From contig JBBTQM010000015.1 of the NCBI GenBank assembly GCA_038065675.1, positions 1-8,495 on the forward strand: 8,495 bases of DNA, read 5' to 3'. The position numbers were made by a program, and so were the translations under genes. Of the stretch, positions 1-6,105 are shown piece after piece. The notes beneath the pieces are model-generated. The model saw nothing but the letters and a program-made list of their open reading frames with translations, was not told the origin of the DNA and ran no database searches. This stretch comes from JAUYLU01 sp038065675. Its GTDB lineage: Bacteria; Patescibacteriota; Minisyncoccia; Phycocordibacterales; VMEP01. The first letter of the stretch is position 1. The number at the start of each line of letters is the position of its first letter.

Positions 1-1
1 C

Positions 2-325
2 AAATTTAAAAATAAAATAAAAAATGTCGCTTTGGTGGTGGAAGACTGGCCTTCCCGCGAACTTTTGACATCCCAGGGGTTGGGTGACAACGAAACACTT
101 CTCGGTTTTTACTACGGGATTCCTTCAACCGCGCGCGGCGCCGACTACGGCGTCGGACCGACACTCCCCGACACCATCACAATCTTTCAGGGACCGACTG
201 AAGAAGAGGCGGGAGGGGACCCCGAACGTGTACGGGAGATTGTCAAAGAGACCATATGGCATGAATACGCGCATTATTTCGGAATAGATGACCATGGTAT
301 AGAAAAACTCCCGCGTAAATTCTGA
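2..325 (+). CDS. Zincin_1-type zinc metallopeptidase, 3' part only
   Basis: The reading frame is open from the first bases of the window and ends with TGA at 323-325, so the N-terminus lies upstream; about 107 codons are visible. A TTG at 32 could be read as a start, but the codons before it (N-V-A at 23-31) continue the family pattern 'NVALVVEDWPS', so I treat the gene as 5'-truncated by the window. The zinc motif HEYAH (HExxH) is coded at 260-274. It is followed by Y-F-G-I-D-D, giving HExxHxxGxxD, in which the last Asp would be the third metal ligand. A stretch with 'LLGFYYGIP' and 'LPDTITIFQGP' lies before it, as in the small single-domain metallopeptidases of the Zincin_1 (formerly DUF1025) family. 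That family usually has roughly 110-140 residues, so little is missing. Its substrate is not known. No signal peptide can be judged because the start is absent. Confidence 0.82.
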   Translation, partial: KFKNKIKNVALVVEDWPSRELLTSQGLGDNETLLGFYYGIPSTARGADYGVGPTLPDTITIFQGPTEEEAGGDPERVREIVKETIWHEYAHYFGIDDHGIEKLPRKF

Positions 326-360
326 TTATTTTACGTGCAATCTCCGTGCTCATATAGATA

Positions 361-389
361 TTGACTTTTTCTATTTTTCATGATATTAG
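361..389 (+). promoter_or_regulatory. sigma70-type promoter for the 506-1153 gene
   Basis: TTGACT at 361-366 matches five of six consensus -35 bases. A 17-bp spacer leads to TATTAG at 384-389, which matches four of six -10 bases. Transcription would begin near 396, leaving a leader of about 110 nt before the ATG at 506. This is the only convincing promoter in the 180-base gap between the metallopeptidase and the next gene. Confidence 0.55.
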
Positions 390-396
390 TTTAAGC

Positions 397-429
397 GGAG
401 ACTAGGTTCGTTTTTAACTAGAGATCTCC
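397..429 (+). promoter_or_regulatory. hairpin at the start of the 5' leader
   Basis: GGAGA at 397-401 pairs with TCTCC at 425-429, and CTAG at 402-405 pairs with CTAG at 418-421. AGA at 422-424 is bulged and a 12-nt loop is left. The stem begins at the transcription start expected from the upstream promoter, so it would form at the very 5' end of the mRNA. It could protect the 5' end or regulate the gene; no known riboswitch class is recognisable. The rest of the leader (430-505) contains a tiny frame at 449-478 (MARWLKRSR) without a ribosome binding site and nothing else I can name. Confidence 0.35.
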
Positions 430-505
430 ATTTCGCAAACACCCGACTATGGCCCGATGGCTGAAGAGGTCACGGTAAACCAAGCGGGAACCAAGGAGAG
501 CTGGC

Positions 506-1153
506 ATGTCGCTTCACATCTATCTGAAAGAAGAAGCCGTCAAGAAGATTGTCTCCAGGGAGTACACCAACAAGAACGGCCCCCAGGTGGACCGCATCTT
601 TGAAGGGCTCGGTGTGTGGGTTGACCCGGCCGGGTACTATCTGACTGTTTACGAAGATTTCAAGATGCCCATCCGGAAACTCCTTCTCGAGTCTGGTTCC
701 TTCTTCAGTTTCGACTCTTACCTCAAAGAGGCGCGGCGGGAACCCGGCAAATACCTTCTTCCGGGAGTGGACAAAGAAAAAGCCTCGGCAAAGATCGAGC
801 GCGAGGTCCGAGAGACACAGTCATTTTTCATCTCGGGGAATAGCGTCGAGAAGGTGCGCGAACTGTACGAAAATATTCTCGACGGCAGTATCCGGCCGGT
901 GGAGCCGCTCTACGGGAAGCAGGGCAAATCCCACGAGGAACTCGAGCGTGAGCTCGAATCCGCGCAGGTGTTGCTTGACCAGGCCTCGAACAGGGCCCAG
1001 GTGTTCAATTCCCGGCTCTTGGCAGCACAACGGGAGTTGGATGAGCTCCGCGTGAGTGTCTGCTTCAGGGTTCGCAAGTTTGTTCTCGACGTCGAGTCGA
1101 GGGCCGGAGATCTCACAAGAAAGATCCGCCAGCGCGTAGGGCGTAAAGCCTGA
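506..1153 (+). CDS. Unrecognised 215-aa protein with C-terminal coiled coil
   Basis: I do not recognise the family. The ATG at 506 is chosen because AAGGAG at 493-498 lies seven bases upstream and the frame is closed upstream by TAA at 476-478. Residues 1-135 look like a mixed alpha/beta soluble domain ('DPAGYYLTVYEDFKMPIRKLLL'-like strands and helices). Residues about 145-215 are a long charged helix with heptad-like spacing (LERELESAQVLLDQ, LLAAQRELDELRV) and a basic end (RKIRQRVGRKA), which suggests oligomerisation or binding to nucleic acid or protein. There is no signal peptide or membrane segment, and a single Cys lies in VSVCFRV. Codon choice is strongly G/C-ending (AAG, CTC, GTC, ATC), unlike smc just downstream, which favours AAA, GAA and CTT. 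The gene has its own promoter, leader and terminator and is therefore probably monocistronic. Transfer is possible, as is a different expression class within the same genome. Confidence 0.8.
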   Translation: MSLHIYLKEEAVKKIVSREYTNKNGPQVDRIFEGLGVWVDPAGYYLTVYEDFKMPIRKLLLESGSFFSFDSYLKEARREPGKYLLPGVDKEKASAKIEREVRETQSFFISGNSVEKVRELYENILDGSIRPVEPLYGKQGKSHEELERELESAQVLLDQASNRAQVFNSRLLAAQRELDELRVSVCFRVRKFVLDVESRAGDLTRKIRQRVGRKA

Positions 1154-1171
1154 CCGACTGTTTGGCGAGAG

Positions 1172-1209
1172 GCTCCAGCGTTGTTCGCTGGGGCTTTTCA
1201 TTTTTCTTT
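1172..1209 (+). terminator. Rho-independent terminator after the 506-1153 gene
   Basis: GCTCCAGCG at 1172-1180 pairs with CGCTGGGGC at 1186-1194 (nine pairs, one of them G-T) around the loop TTGTT. A T-rich tract TTTTCATTTTTCTTTT follows. The stem starts 18 bases after the stop codon. This is the clearest plus-strand terminator in the window and separates the unit from smc. Confidence 0.88.
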
Positions 1210-1237
1210 TAATACTTAATACTTTATACTCTATACT
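1209..1237 (+). promoter_or_regulatory. Likely smc promoter, leaderless transcript
   Basis: TATACT at 1232-1237 is the best -10 hexamer near smc. With 17-bp spacing the -35 position (1209-1214) reads TTAATA, which is weak. Transcription would begin about seven bases later, at or next to the ATG at 1245, and no Shine-Dalgarno sequence is present. A second TATACT at 1225-1230 could give a short leader instead. Confidence 0.45.
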
Positions 1238-1238
1238 A
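1211..1238 (+). repeat. Four tandem 7-bp repeats (consensus WATACTH) upstream of smc
   Basis: AATACTT (1211-1217), AATACTT (1218-1224), TATACTC (1225-1231) and TATACTA (1232-1238) run head to tail with no gap. Each unit contains a -10-like hexamer, AATACT or TATACT. The array begins directly after the T-tract of the preceding terminator and ends six bases before the smc start codon, so it forms almost the whole region available for an smc promoter. Confidence 0.75.
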
Positions 1239-1244
1239 ATTTTC

Positions 1245-3503
1245 ATGCTAAAACGCCTTGAGCTTTCCGGATTTAAATCTTTCGCCAAAAAAACGGCGCT
1301 TGATTTGAGCCATAAAGTTACCGCCGTCGTCGGGCCGAACGGCTCCGGTAAATCAAACATTGCCGAAGGCATCCGTTTTGTTTTGGGCGAGCAGTCCATC
1401 AAATCTCTTCGCGGCAAATTGGGCGCCGACCTTATTTTCAAGGGGTCTAAAACGCACGGCGCCATGGGGCGGGCGAGTGTTTCCATAGTTTTTGACAATA
1501 CCAAGCGCATGTTCGGGAAATCGCGCGTGGGCGAAGGAAATATCAATCTTGATTTTGACGAAATAATAATTTCGCGCGAGGTGTATGGCGACGGTGAGAA
1601 CAGGTATTTGATAAACGGTTCGCAGGTGCGCCTGAAAGATATTCTTGAAATATTGGCACCGCTCAATATCGGTTCGTCCGGACACCACATCATTTCGCAG
1701 GGCGAAGCCGACAAAATCCTGAATTCGTCCATTACCGAGCGCCGGGAAATGATAGAAGACGCGCTTGGTTTGCGTACTTACCAATACAAAATTTTTGAGA
1801 GCGAAAGAAAGCTTGAAAAAACGAACGTGCACATAAAAGAAGCGGAAAGTTTGCGCCGCGAACTTGCTCCGCACATAACATTCTTAAAAAAGCAGGTTGA
1901 AAAAATTGAGCGCGCTCTTTCCATGCGCGAGGAACTCAAGACGCTTTACATAGAATATTTCTCGCGGGAAGAGCACCGGCTTAAGGAAGAAAAAAGGGCG
2001 CTCGAAAGAGAGGGTGGAGTGGAGCGCGAACTTTCAAAAATAGACGAGACATTAGTTGAGCTTAAGCGCGAGCTTTCGCTAACGCCCGAGGATGCCGCTT
2101 CGGAAGAGTCCGCCCGCCGCGCCGAAGAAGCGCTTTTGGGGATTAGGGCGAAGAAGGATGAATTGGGAAGAAAAATCGGGCGGCTGGAAGGAATGATAGA
2201 ACTGGAGGAAGAACGTTCAAAAGAACTCGCGCTTCAGGGCGGCTCTTCGGCTGCTTCGGTGGAATTTTCGGAAGTGGAATCTTTAGGTGAGAAATTACTC
2301 TCGCTTGCAAGCACGGCTCTTTCAAAAGGCGACACGGCTTTTTTTAAAGAAGCGCTTCGGGAAATCGCCGATTCCATCCAGTCTTTTTTGGCGGGGAAGC
2401 GCGGGGAAACCGCCGCGCAAATGGAGAGGAGAGGCGGAATGGGCATCGCCAAGCTTAAAGAATCCCGCGAAAGTCTGAATAAAGAACTTTCCGATATTTT
2501 ATACAAGGAAAAGGAACTTGCTCGCGAGCTTGAATCGTCCCGCCGCTCGCTTGAAGAATCAAAAGAAAATTTCCGCGACAAAGAAAGGACATTTTTTGAA
2601 CTTTCTTCAAAACGCAGCGACATATCCGCTCGCGTCGGCATGTTCCGCATGCGGGAGGAAAAATTCCGCGCCGAAGAAGAAGATTTTAAACGTGAGCGAA
2701 AGGAGGCCGAGGTGCTTGTCGGAGTTGATGAAAAAGATTACCGGCATATAGGAATTCCCACAGGCGGAGCGCCGCAGGAAGAACGCCGCCGCGCGATTGA
2801 ACGCATAAAAGTCCGCCTTGAAGATGCCGGTATCGGCTCCGGCGAGGATGTGATTAAGGAATACGAAGCGACTTCCGCACGCGACCAGTTTTTGGCGTCG
2901 GAACTTGAAGATTTGAAAAAAAGCAAAGATTCTTTAACAAGCCTTATTGAAGAATTGCGAAAAAAACTGGGGGAGGAATTCAAAGAAGGAGTTTCAAAAA
3001 TAAATTCGCAGTTTTCGGAATTTTTCAAACTGATGTTCGGCGGCGGCACGGCAGGGCTGTCTCTCGCCAAACGCGAAAAGAGGCACTACTCCGCGGGCGA
3101 CGAAGAAGAGGAAAAACTTTTTAATGGTGAAGAAAAAGAATTTGAAGAGGGAATAGACATACATATTTCTCTGCCGCAGAAAAAAATCCGCGATTTGAAT
3201 ATGCTCTCCGGCGGCGAAAGGGCGCTTACTTCCATCGCGCTCCTTTTTGCCATTTCCCAAGTCAATCCGCCGCCATTTTTGGTATTGGACGAAACAGACG
3301 CGGCGCTTGATGAGGCCAACTCGCGCAAATACGGCGATATGCTGGAAACCCTTTCCAAATTTTCAAGCCTCATTGTCATCACCCACAACCGCGAGACCAT
3401 GTCTCGGGCAAACGTCCTTTACGGCATTACCATGGGTGCCGACAGCGTTTCAAAAATACTTTCCGTCAAATTCGACGAGGCAACGACCTACGCGAAGCAA
3501 TAG
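1245..3503 (+). CDS. smc: Compact SMC-family chromosome segregation ATPase lacking a recognisable hinge
   Basis: SMC proteins dimerise and use ATP to organise and segregate chromosomes. The N-terminus (MLKRLELSGFKSF) is typical and fixes the start. Visible motifs are Walker A GPNGSGKS at residues 30-37, the Q-loop HHIISQGEADKIL with Gln152, the ABC signature LSGGER from residue 654, Walker B FLVLDE with Asp682 and Glu683, the D-loop D-A-A-L-D, and the late segment VITHNRETMSRANVLYGITM. The end, VSKILSVKFDE, also matches SMC. Charged coiled coil fills about 190-325 and 400-590. The protein is 752 aa, against about 1150-1200 for usual bacterial SMC. Between the coils (about 330-395), where a glycine-rich hinge of some 150 residues is expected, there is only a short helical stretch; there is no Cys for a Rad50-type zinc hook. 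An acidic insert (about 618-636) precedes the signature. I see no frameshift, so this is a genuinely short form. No scpA or scpB is in view. Confidence 0.9.
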   Translation: MLKRLELSGFKSFAKKTALDLSHKVTAVVGPNGSGKSNIAEGIRFVLGEQSIKSLRGKLGADLIFKGSKTHGAMGRASVSIVFDNTKRMFGKSRVGEGNINLDFDEIIISREVYGDGENRYLINGSQVRLKDILEILAPLNIGSSGHHIISQGEADKILNSSITERREMIEDALGLRTYQYKIFESERKLEKTNVHIKEAESLRRELAPHITFLKKQVEKIERALSMREELKTLYIEYFSREEHRLKEEKRALEREGGVERELSKIDETLVELKRELSLTPEDAASEESARRAEEALLGIRAKKDELGRKIGRLEGMIELEEERSKELALQGGSSAASVEFSEVESLGEKLLSLASTALSKGDTAFFKEALREIADSIQSFLAGKRGETAAQMERRGGMGIAKLKESRESLNKELSDILYKEKELARELESSRRSLEESKENFRDKERTFFELSSKRSDISARVGMFRMREEKFRAEEEDFKRERKEAEVLVGVDEKDYRHIGIPTGGAPQEERRRAIERIKVRLEDAGIGSGEDVIKEYEATSARDQFLASELEDLKKSKDSLTSLIEELRKKLGEEFKEGVSKINSQFSEFFKLMFGGGTAGLSLAKREKRHYSAGDEEEEKLFNGEEKEFEEGIDIHISLPQKKIRDLNMLSGGERALTSIALLFAISQVNPPPFLVLDETDAALDEANSRKYGDMLETLSKFSSLIVITHNRETMSRANVLYGITMGADSVSKILSVKFDEATTYAKQ

Positions 3504-3511
3504 CGTTCCCG

Positions 3512-3526
3512 TGAAGTTAAACTTCA
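3512..3526 (+). repeat. Small palindrome after smc
   Basis: TGAAGTT at 3512-3518 and AACTTCA at 3520-3526 are perfect inverted arms around one base, nine bases after the smc stop. The stem is short and no T-tract follows, so it is at best a weak terminator or 3'-end stabiliser for smc. Confidence 0.35.
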
Positions 3527-3534
3527 TAAAGTTG

Positions 3535-3571
3535 TGATAAAACAAATCCCCCGCACGGAACCGTGCGGGGG
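3535..3571 (-). terminator. Rho-independent terminator, minus strand
   Basis: CCCCCGCACG at 3548-3557 pairs perfectly with CGTGCGGGGG at 3562-3571, leaving the tetraloop GAAC. Read on the minus strand, the stem is followed by ATTTGTTTTAT, so it terminates transcription of the 3592-3963 gene. On the plus strand it is followed by GAAAATGGGG, so it should work poorly for smc. Confidence 0.82.
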
Positions 3572-3591
3572 AAAATGGGGGAGGAAGGAAT

Positions 3592-3963
3592 TCAGGATTC
3601 CTTCGGTTGTTCTTTGGGTGAAACGATTACTTTGAACAACTTGATCCCGGCGATTACGGCAACGACCAAAACTACAGTTAAAACCGCCGCGAGGGGAAGG
3701 AGAAGCGAGATGAAAACCGCCGCGGTATCCATGTTTTCCGGGATTTCGTCTTCAATCCAGAAGAGGGAAGGGCACTGGGTGACAATGAACCACCACAGCG
3801 CAAACGCCGCGATTCCCCACAGGACGCCGAAAACCGCCGGCCAAATGTAAGCGCTTACGAGGATTTGACCCCCCGTTGTAATCGGGGTCATCGACGAGAG
3901 CAGAAGGGCCACGACGACTGCGAGCAAGATAACTACAAAACACTCCTCTATTCTTCTAAGCAT
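3592..3963 (-). CDS. Small multi-spanning membrane protein, unknown function
   Basis: The 123-aa product is mostly hydrophobic. A first helix spans about residues 8-26 (VVILLAVVVALLLSS), a second region about 37-65 is rich in Trp and aromatic residues (WPAVFGVLWGIAAFALWWF) and may be one long or two short spans, and a last long region covers about 80-115. A short acidic loop (WIEDEIPENMD) lies between them and a Lys/Glu-rich tail follows. I recognise no family or catalytic motif. The start at 3963 is supported by a very strong AAGGAGGAGG ribosome binding site (3966-3975 on the plus strand) with normal spacing. The gene lies 74 bp beyond the end of rnr on the same strand, but it has its own promoter in that gap and its own terminator at 3535-3571, so it can be expressed independently. 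Strong promoter plus strong ribosome binding site suggests substantial expression. Confidence 0.8.
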   Translation of the reverse strand: MLRRIEECFVVILLAVVVALLLSSMTPITTGGQILVSAYIWPAVFGVLWGIAAFALWWFIVTQCPSLFWIEDEIPENMDTAAVFISLLLPLAAVLTVVLVVAVIAGIKLFKVIVSPKEQPKES

Positions 3964-4000
3964 TGCCTCCTCCTTTGTGTTGTACGGGAACTTCCGAAAG

Positions 4001-4027
4001 ATTATCCTTACTTGATATCGCTGTCAA
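4001..4027 (-). promoter_or_regulatory. Promoter for the small membrane protein gene
   Basis: On the minus strand a perfect TTGACA (4022-4027) is followed after 15 bp by GATAAT (4001-4006), five of six bases of the -10 consensus. TAATCT at 3999-4004 gives the ideal 17-bp spacing but a poorer hexamer. The inverted sequence GGAACTTCC at 3987-3995 lies near the expected start of transcription and could be an operator; the same nine bases recur at 6060-6068. Confidence 0.6.
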
Positions 4028-4037
4028 TAACCTGAAT

Positions 4038-6050
4038 TTAAACGAGAGAGTAGTCCAGAGTTTTGCGCGCCATGTCGGCGGCGGTAACCTTGAAGCGGAC
4101 CGAGTCGCCCAAAGTAAATTTTCTGCCGGTTCTCTCTCCGATGACGCGATATTTCTTTTCTTCAAAAATATAATAGTCGTCGCCCAAATCGCGGAGCTTA
4201 ATCATCCCTTCGCATTTCGTCTCTTTTTCTTCCACGTATATGCCCCATTCCGTTACGCCTGAAACCGTTCCTTCAAATTCTTGCCCTATGCGTTTTGACA
4301 TGTATTCAACCTGCTTGTATTTGATGCTGGCGCGCTCGGCGTCAGCCGCCTCTTTTTCGCGCGCCGATGCGTAACTGCACATTCCTTCGTAAAGATGCCA
4401 TTCATCCTCCTTTATTTTCTGCCCGCCAAGATATTCCTCAAGCAGGCGGTGAACCATGACGTCGGGATAACGGCGGATGGGGGATGTAAAATGGGTGTAA
4501 TGTTCAAAGGCGAGTCCGTAGTGCCCTATATTTTTTATTGAATAAACGGCTTTCGCCATGGAGCGTATAATCGCCGTTTGTATCGTTTCGCGCCCGGGTT
4601 TGCCTTCAAGATTTTTTAGAAGAGTATTTAATGCTTTTTGTTCCACCACGCCGTCTTTTTGTTTCAATTCGTATCCCAAGCTTTTCAAAAATAGCGTGAG
4701 GTCCAGCATACGCTCGCGGTCGGGATTGTCGTGCACGCGATAAACGAAAACCGTTTCTTCTTCCATTTTGTGCACGAATTCGGCAACTTTTTTGTTGGCA
4801 AGAAGCATGAATTCCTCAATGAGCTTGTTGGTGTCCTGCCTTATTTTCTTGAAAACGCTCAAGGGAACGCCATCTTTATCCAGAACGAACTTGACCTCCT
4901 CCTGGTCCATTGAAATGGCGCCCGCCGCCATGCGTTCATCGGTTAATTTTTTGGCAAGCGTGTTTAAGATATTGAGCTCCTTGTAAAATGTTCCATGCTT
5001 CTTGTTCAATATCTCCTGCGCCTCCTCGTAAGTAAATCTTTTGTCGGAGCGTATTACGGTTTTACCGAACCACTGCTTCACAACTTTCGCCTGGGGGGTG
5101 AGTTCAAGCACCGCGCTCATGGTTAGTTTTTCTTCTTCCGGATTCAGACTGCAAAGGTCATTTGAAAGGGCTTCCGGAAGCATGGGAATTGTTCTGTCCA
5201 CGAGGTAAAGGGAAGTAGAGCGTTTGATAGCCTCCTTGTCGAGAGATGTGCCGGGGCGCACGTAGTGCGAAACATCGGCGATGTGTATTCCGATTTCCAT
5301 ATTCCCGTTCGGCAATTCAAGAATAGAAATTGCGTCGTCAAAATCTTTGGCGTCAAACGGGTCTATGGTGAACGTCGTGATGTCTCTGAAGTCGCGGCGT
5401 TTTTCAATCTCGCCTTTTTCTATGCCGCGCGCCTTTAGCTCCTCGGCTTCGCGCTCCACATCGGCGGGGAATTTTTCCGTAAATCCTTTTTCAAGAGCGA
5501 TGCCGCGCATTTCGGCGTTGTGCTCGCCGGGTTTGCCGAGAAGCTCAACCACCTTTCCTATGGGGTTTTTCTTGGGGTCTTTCCATTCGGTTATAACGGC
5601 GAATGCCTTATCTCCTTTTGCCGCTCCGCCCAACGCGTCTTTCGGTATCAAAATATCCACGTACATTTTCTGGTCGCCCGGGACCAGGAAATAAGTTCCA
5701 TCATCCTGCTCAATAGTTCCGGAAAATCCGGCTTTGGCTCGCGCCACTATTCCGGTAATTTCTCCGGTTTTCTGGTCGAAGCGGTTTTTGCCGATAACGC
5801 GCGCCGTTACCCGGTCGCCGTGAAGCGCGGTATTCAAAAAAGACGGTACTATCTCTATGTCGTCTTTCTTGCCTTCCTGGCGCACATACCCGACGCCTTT
5901 TCCGGTTATGGAAATAACGCCGCGTATTTCGTGGCTTTCTTTTTTGTCCGCTTTTTCATTTTTTGGGGCATGGCGCCCCCTTTTTTTCTCTCCTTTCATG
6001 TTTGATTTCGGCATAATAGCATTTTTGCGCCGTAAGCGCCTGGCTACCAT
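4038..6050 (-). CDS. rnr: Ribonuclease R (RNB/RNase II family exoribonuclease)
   Basis: RNase R degrades RNA processively from the 3' end, including structured RNA, in the cytoplasm. Numbering from the longest reading (670 aa), OB-like cold-shock domains cover about 43-170, the RNB catalytic domain about 218-545, and a C-terminal S1 domain about 588-669 (GQEFEGTVSGVTEWGIYV). The active-site block TIDPFDAKDFDDAISI has Asp230, 236, 238 and 239, matching the four metal-binding Asp of the family. HIADVSHYV, PMLPEALSNDLCSLNP and HFTSPIRRYPD are also intact. Unlike the roughly 810-aa E. coli enzyme, it lacks the N-terminal helix-turn-helix and the Lys-rich C-tail; instead the N-terminus is Lys/Arg-rich. 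The coordinates give the longest frame. ATGs at 6014 and 5999 are alternatives, and I favour 5999 because an extended -10 lies just before it and the transposon begins at 6051. No ribosome binding site precedes any of the three. Confidence 0.93.
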   Translation of the reverse strand: MVARRLRRKNAIMPKSNMKGEKKRGRHAPKNEKADKKESHEIRGVISITGKGVGYVRQEGKKDDIEIVPSFLNTALHGDRVTARVIGKNRFDQKTGEITGIVARAKAGFSGTIEQDDGTYFLVPGDQKMYVDILIPKDALGGAAKGDKAFAVITEWKDPKKNPIGKVVELLGKPGEHNAEMRGIALEKGFTEKFPADVEREAEELKARGIEKGEIEKRRDFRDITTFTIDPFDAKDFDDAISILELPNGNMEIGIHIADVSHYVRPGTSLDKEAIKRSTSLYLVDRTIPMLPEALSNDLCSLNPEEEKLTMSAVLELTPQAKVVKQWFGKTVIRSDKRFTYEEAQEILNKKHGTFYKELNILNTLAKKLTDERMAAGAISMDQEEVKFVLDKDGVPLSVFKKIRQDTNKLIEEFMLLANKKVAEFVHKMEEETVFVYRVHDNPDRERMLDLTLFLKSLGYELKQKDGVVEQKALNTLLKNLEGKPGRETIQTAIIRSMAKAVYSIKNIGHYGLAFEHYTHFTSPIRRYPDVMVHRLLEEYLGGQKIKEDEWHLYEGMCSYASAREKEAADAERASIKYKQVEYMSKRIGQEFEGTVSGVTEWGIYVEEKETKCEGMIKLRDLGDDYYIFEEKKYRVIGERTGRKFTLGDSVRFKVTAADMARKTLDYSLV
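6013..6021 (-). promoter_or_regulatory. Possible extended -10 promoter of rnr
   Basis: On the minus strand these bases read TGCTATTAT, an extended -10 (TGn followed by TATTAT). The predicted transcription start is about 6006, only a few bases before the ATG at 5997-5999, which would make the mRNA nearly leaderless. No good -35 is visible. If correct, the first 17 codons of the longest rnr frame are not translated. Confidence 0.4.
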
Positions 6051-6071
6051 TACCCCATAGGAACTTCCTAA

Positions 6072-6099
6072 TTTACATAGGGTTACCCTATGTTAGAAT
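6072..6099 (+). promoter_or_regulatory. tnpA promoter with the palindrome in its spacer
   Basis: TTTACA at 6072-6077 (five of six -35 bases) and TAGAAT at 6094-6099 are separated by 16 bp. The -10 is extended by TGT at 6091-6093. The GTG start at 6106 lies six bases after the -10, so the transcript is predicted to be leaderless. The spacer is essentially the element's palindrome, so a protein bound there would block RNA polymerase. Confidence 0.6.
6075..6093 (+). repeat. Left-end palindrome of the transposon
   Basis: ACATAGGGTTACCCTATGT is a perfect inverted repeat of nine-base arms around a central T. The same core occurs at 6271-6285 and, with A at the centre, at 6773-6791. A second small palindrome, AGGAA-C-TTCCT, lies to its left at 6059-6069. 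Confidence 0.85.
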
Positions 6100-6105
6100 T
6101 ATTTT

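Noticed and set aside
440..505. tRNA-like look of the leader (GGCCCGATGGCTGAAGAGGTCACGG region)
   Set aside because: There is no acceptor-stem partner, no TTC-G-A T-loop and no complete cloverleaf.
821..1732. Long minus-strand open frame (303 codons) across the unknown gene and the start of smc
   Set aside because: It is antisense to a clear SMC N-terminus and to a gene with promoter, ribosome binding site and terminator. The protein is Ser/Pro/Arg-rich as expected for an antisense shadow, with no domain and no start signals.
3548..3571. The GC-rich stem as a bidirectional terminator also serving smc
   Set aside because: On the plus strand it is followed by GAAAATGGGGGAGG, with no T-tract, so termination of smc there is not supported.
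4558..6060. Several plus-strand open frames inside rnr
   Set aside because: They are antisense to conserved RNB and S1 motifs, lack start signals, and have shadow-like composition.
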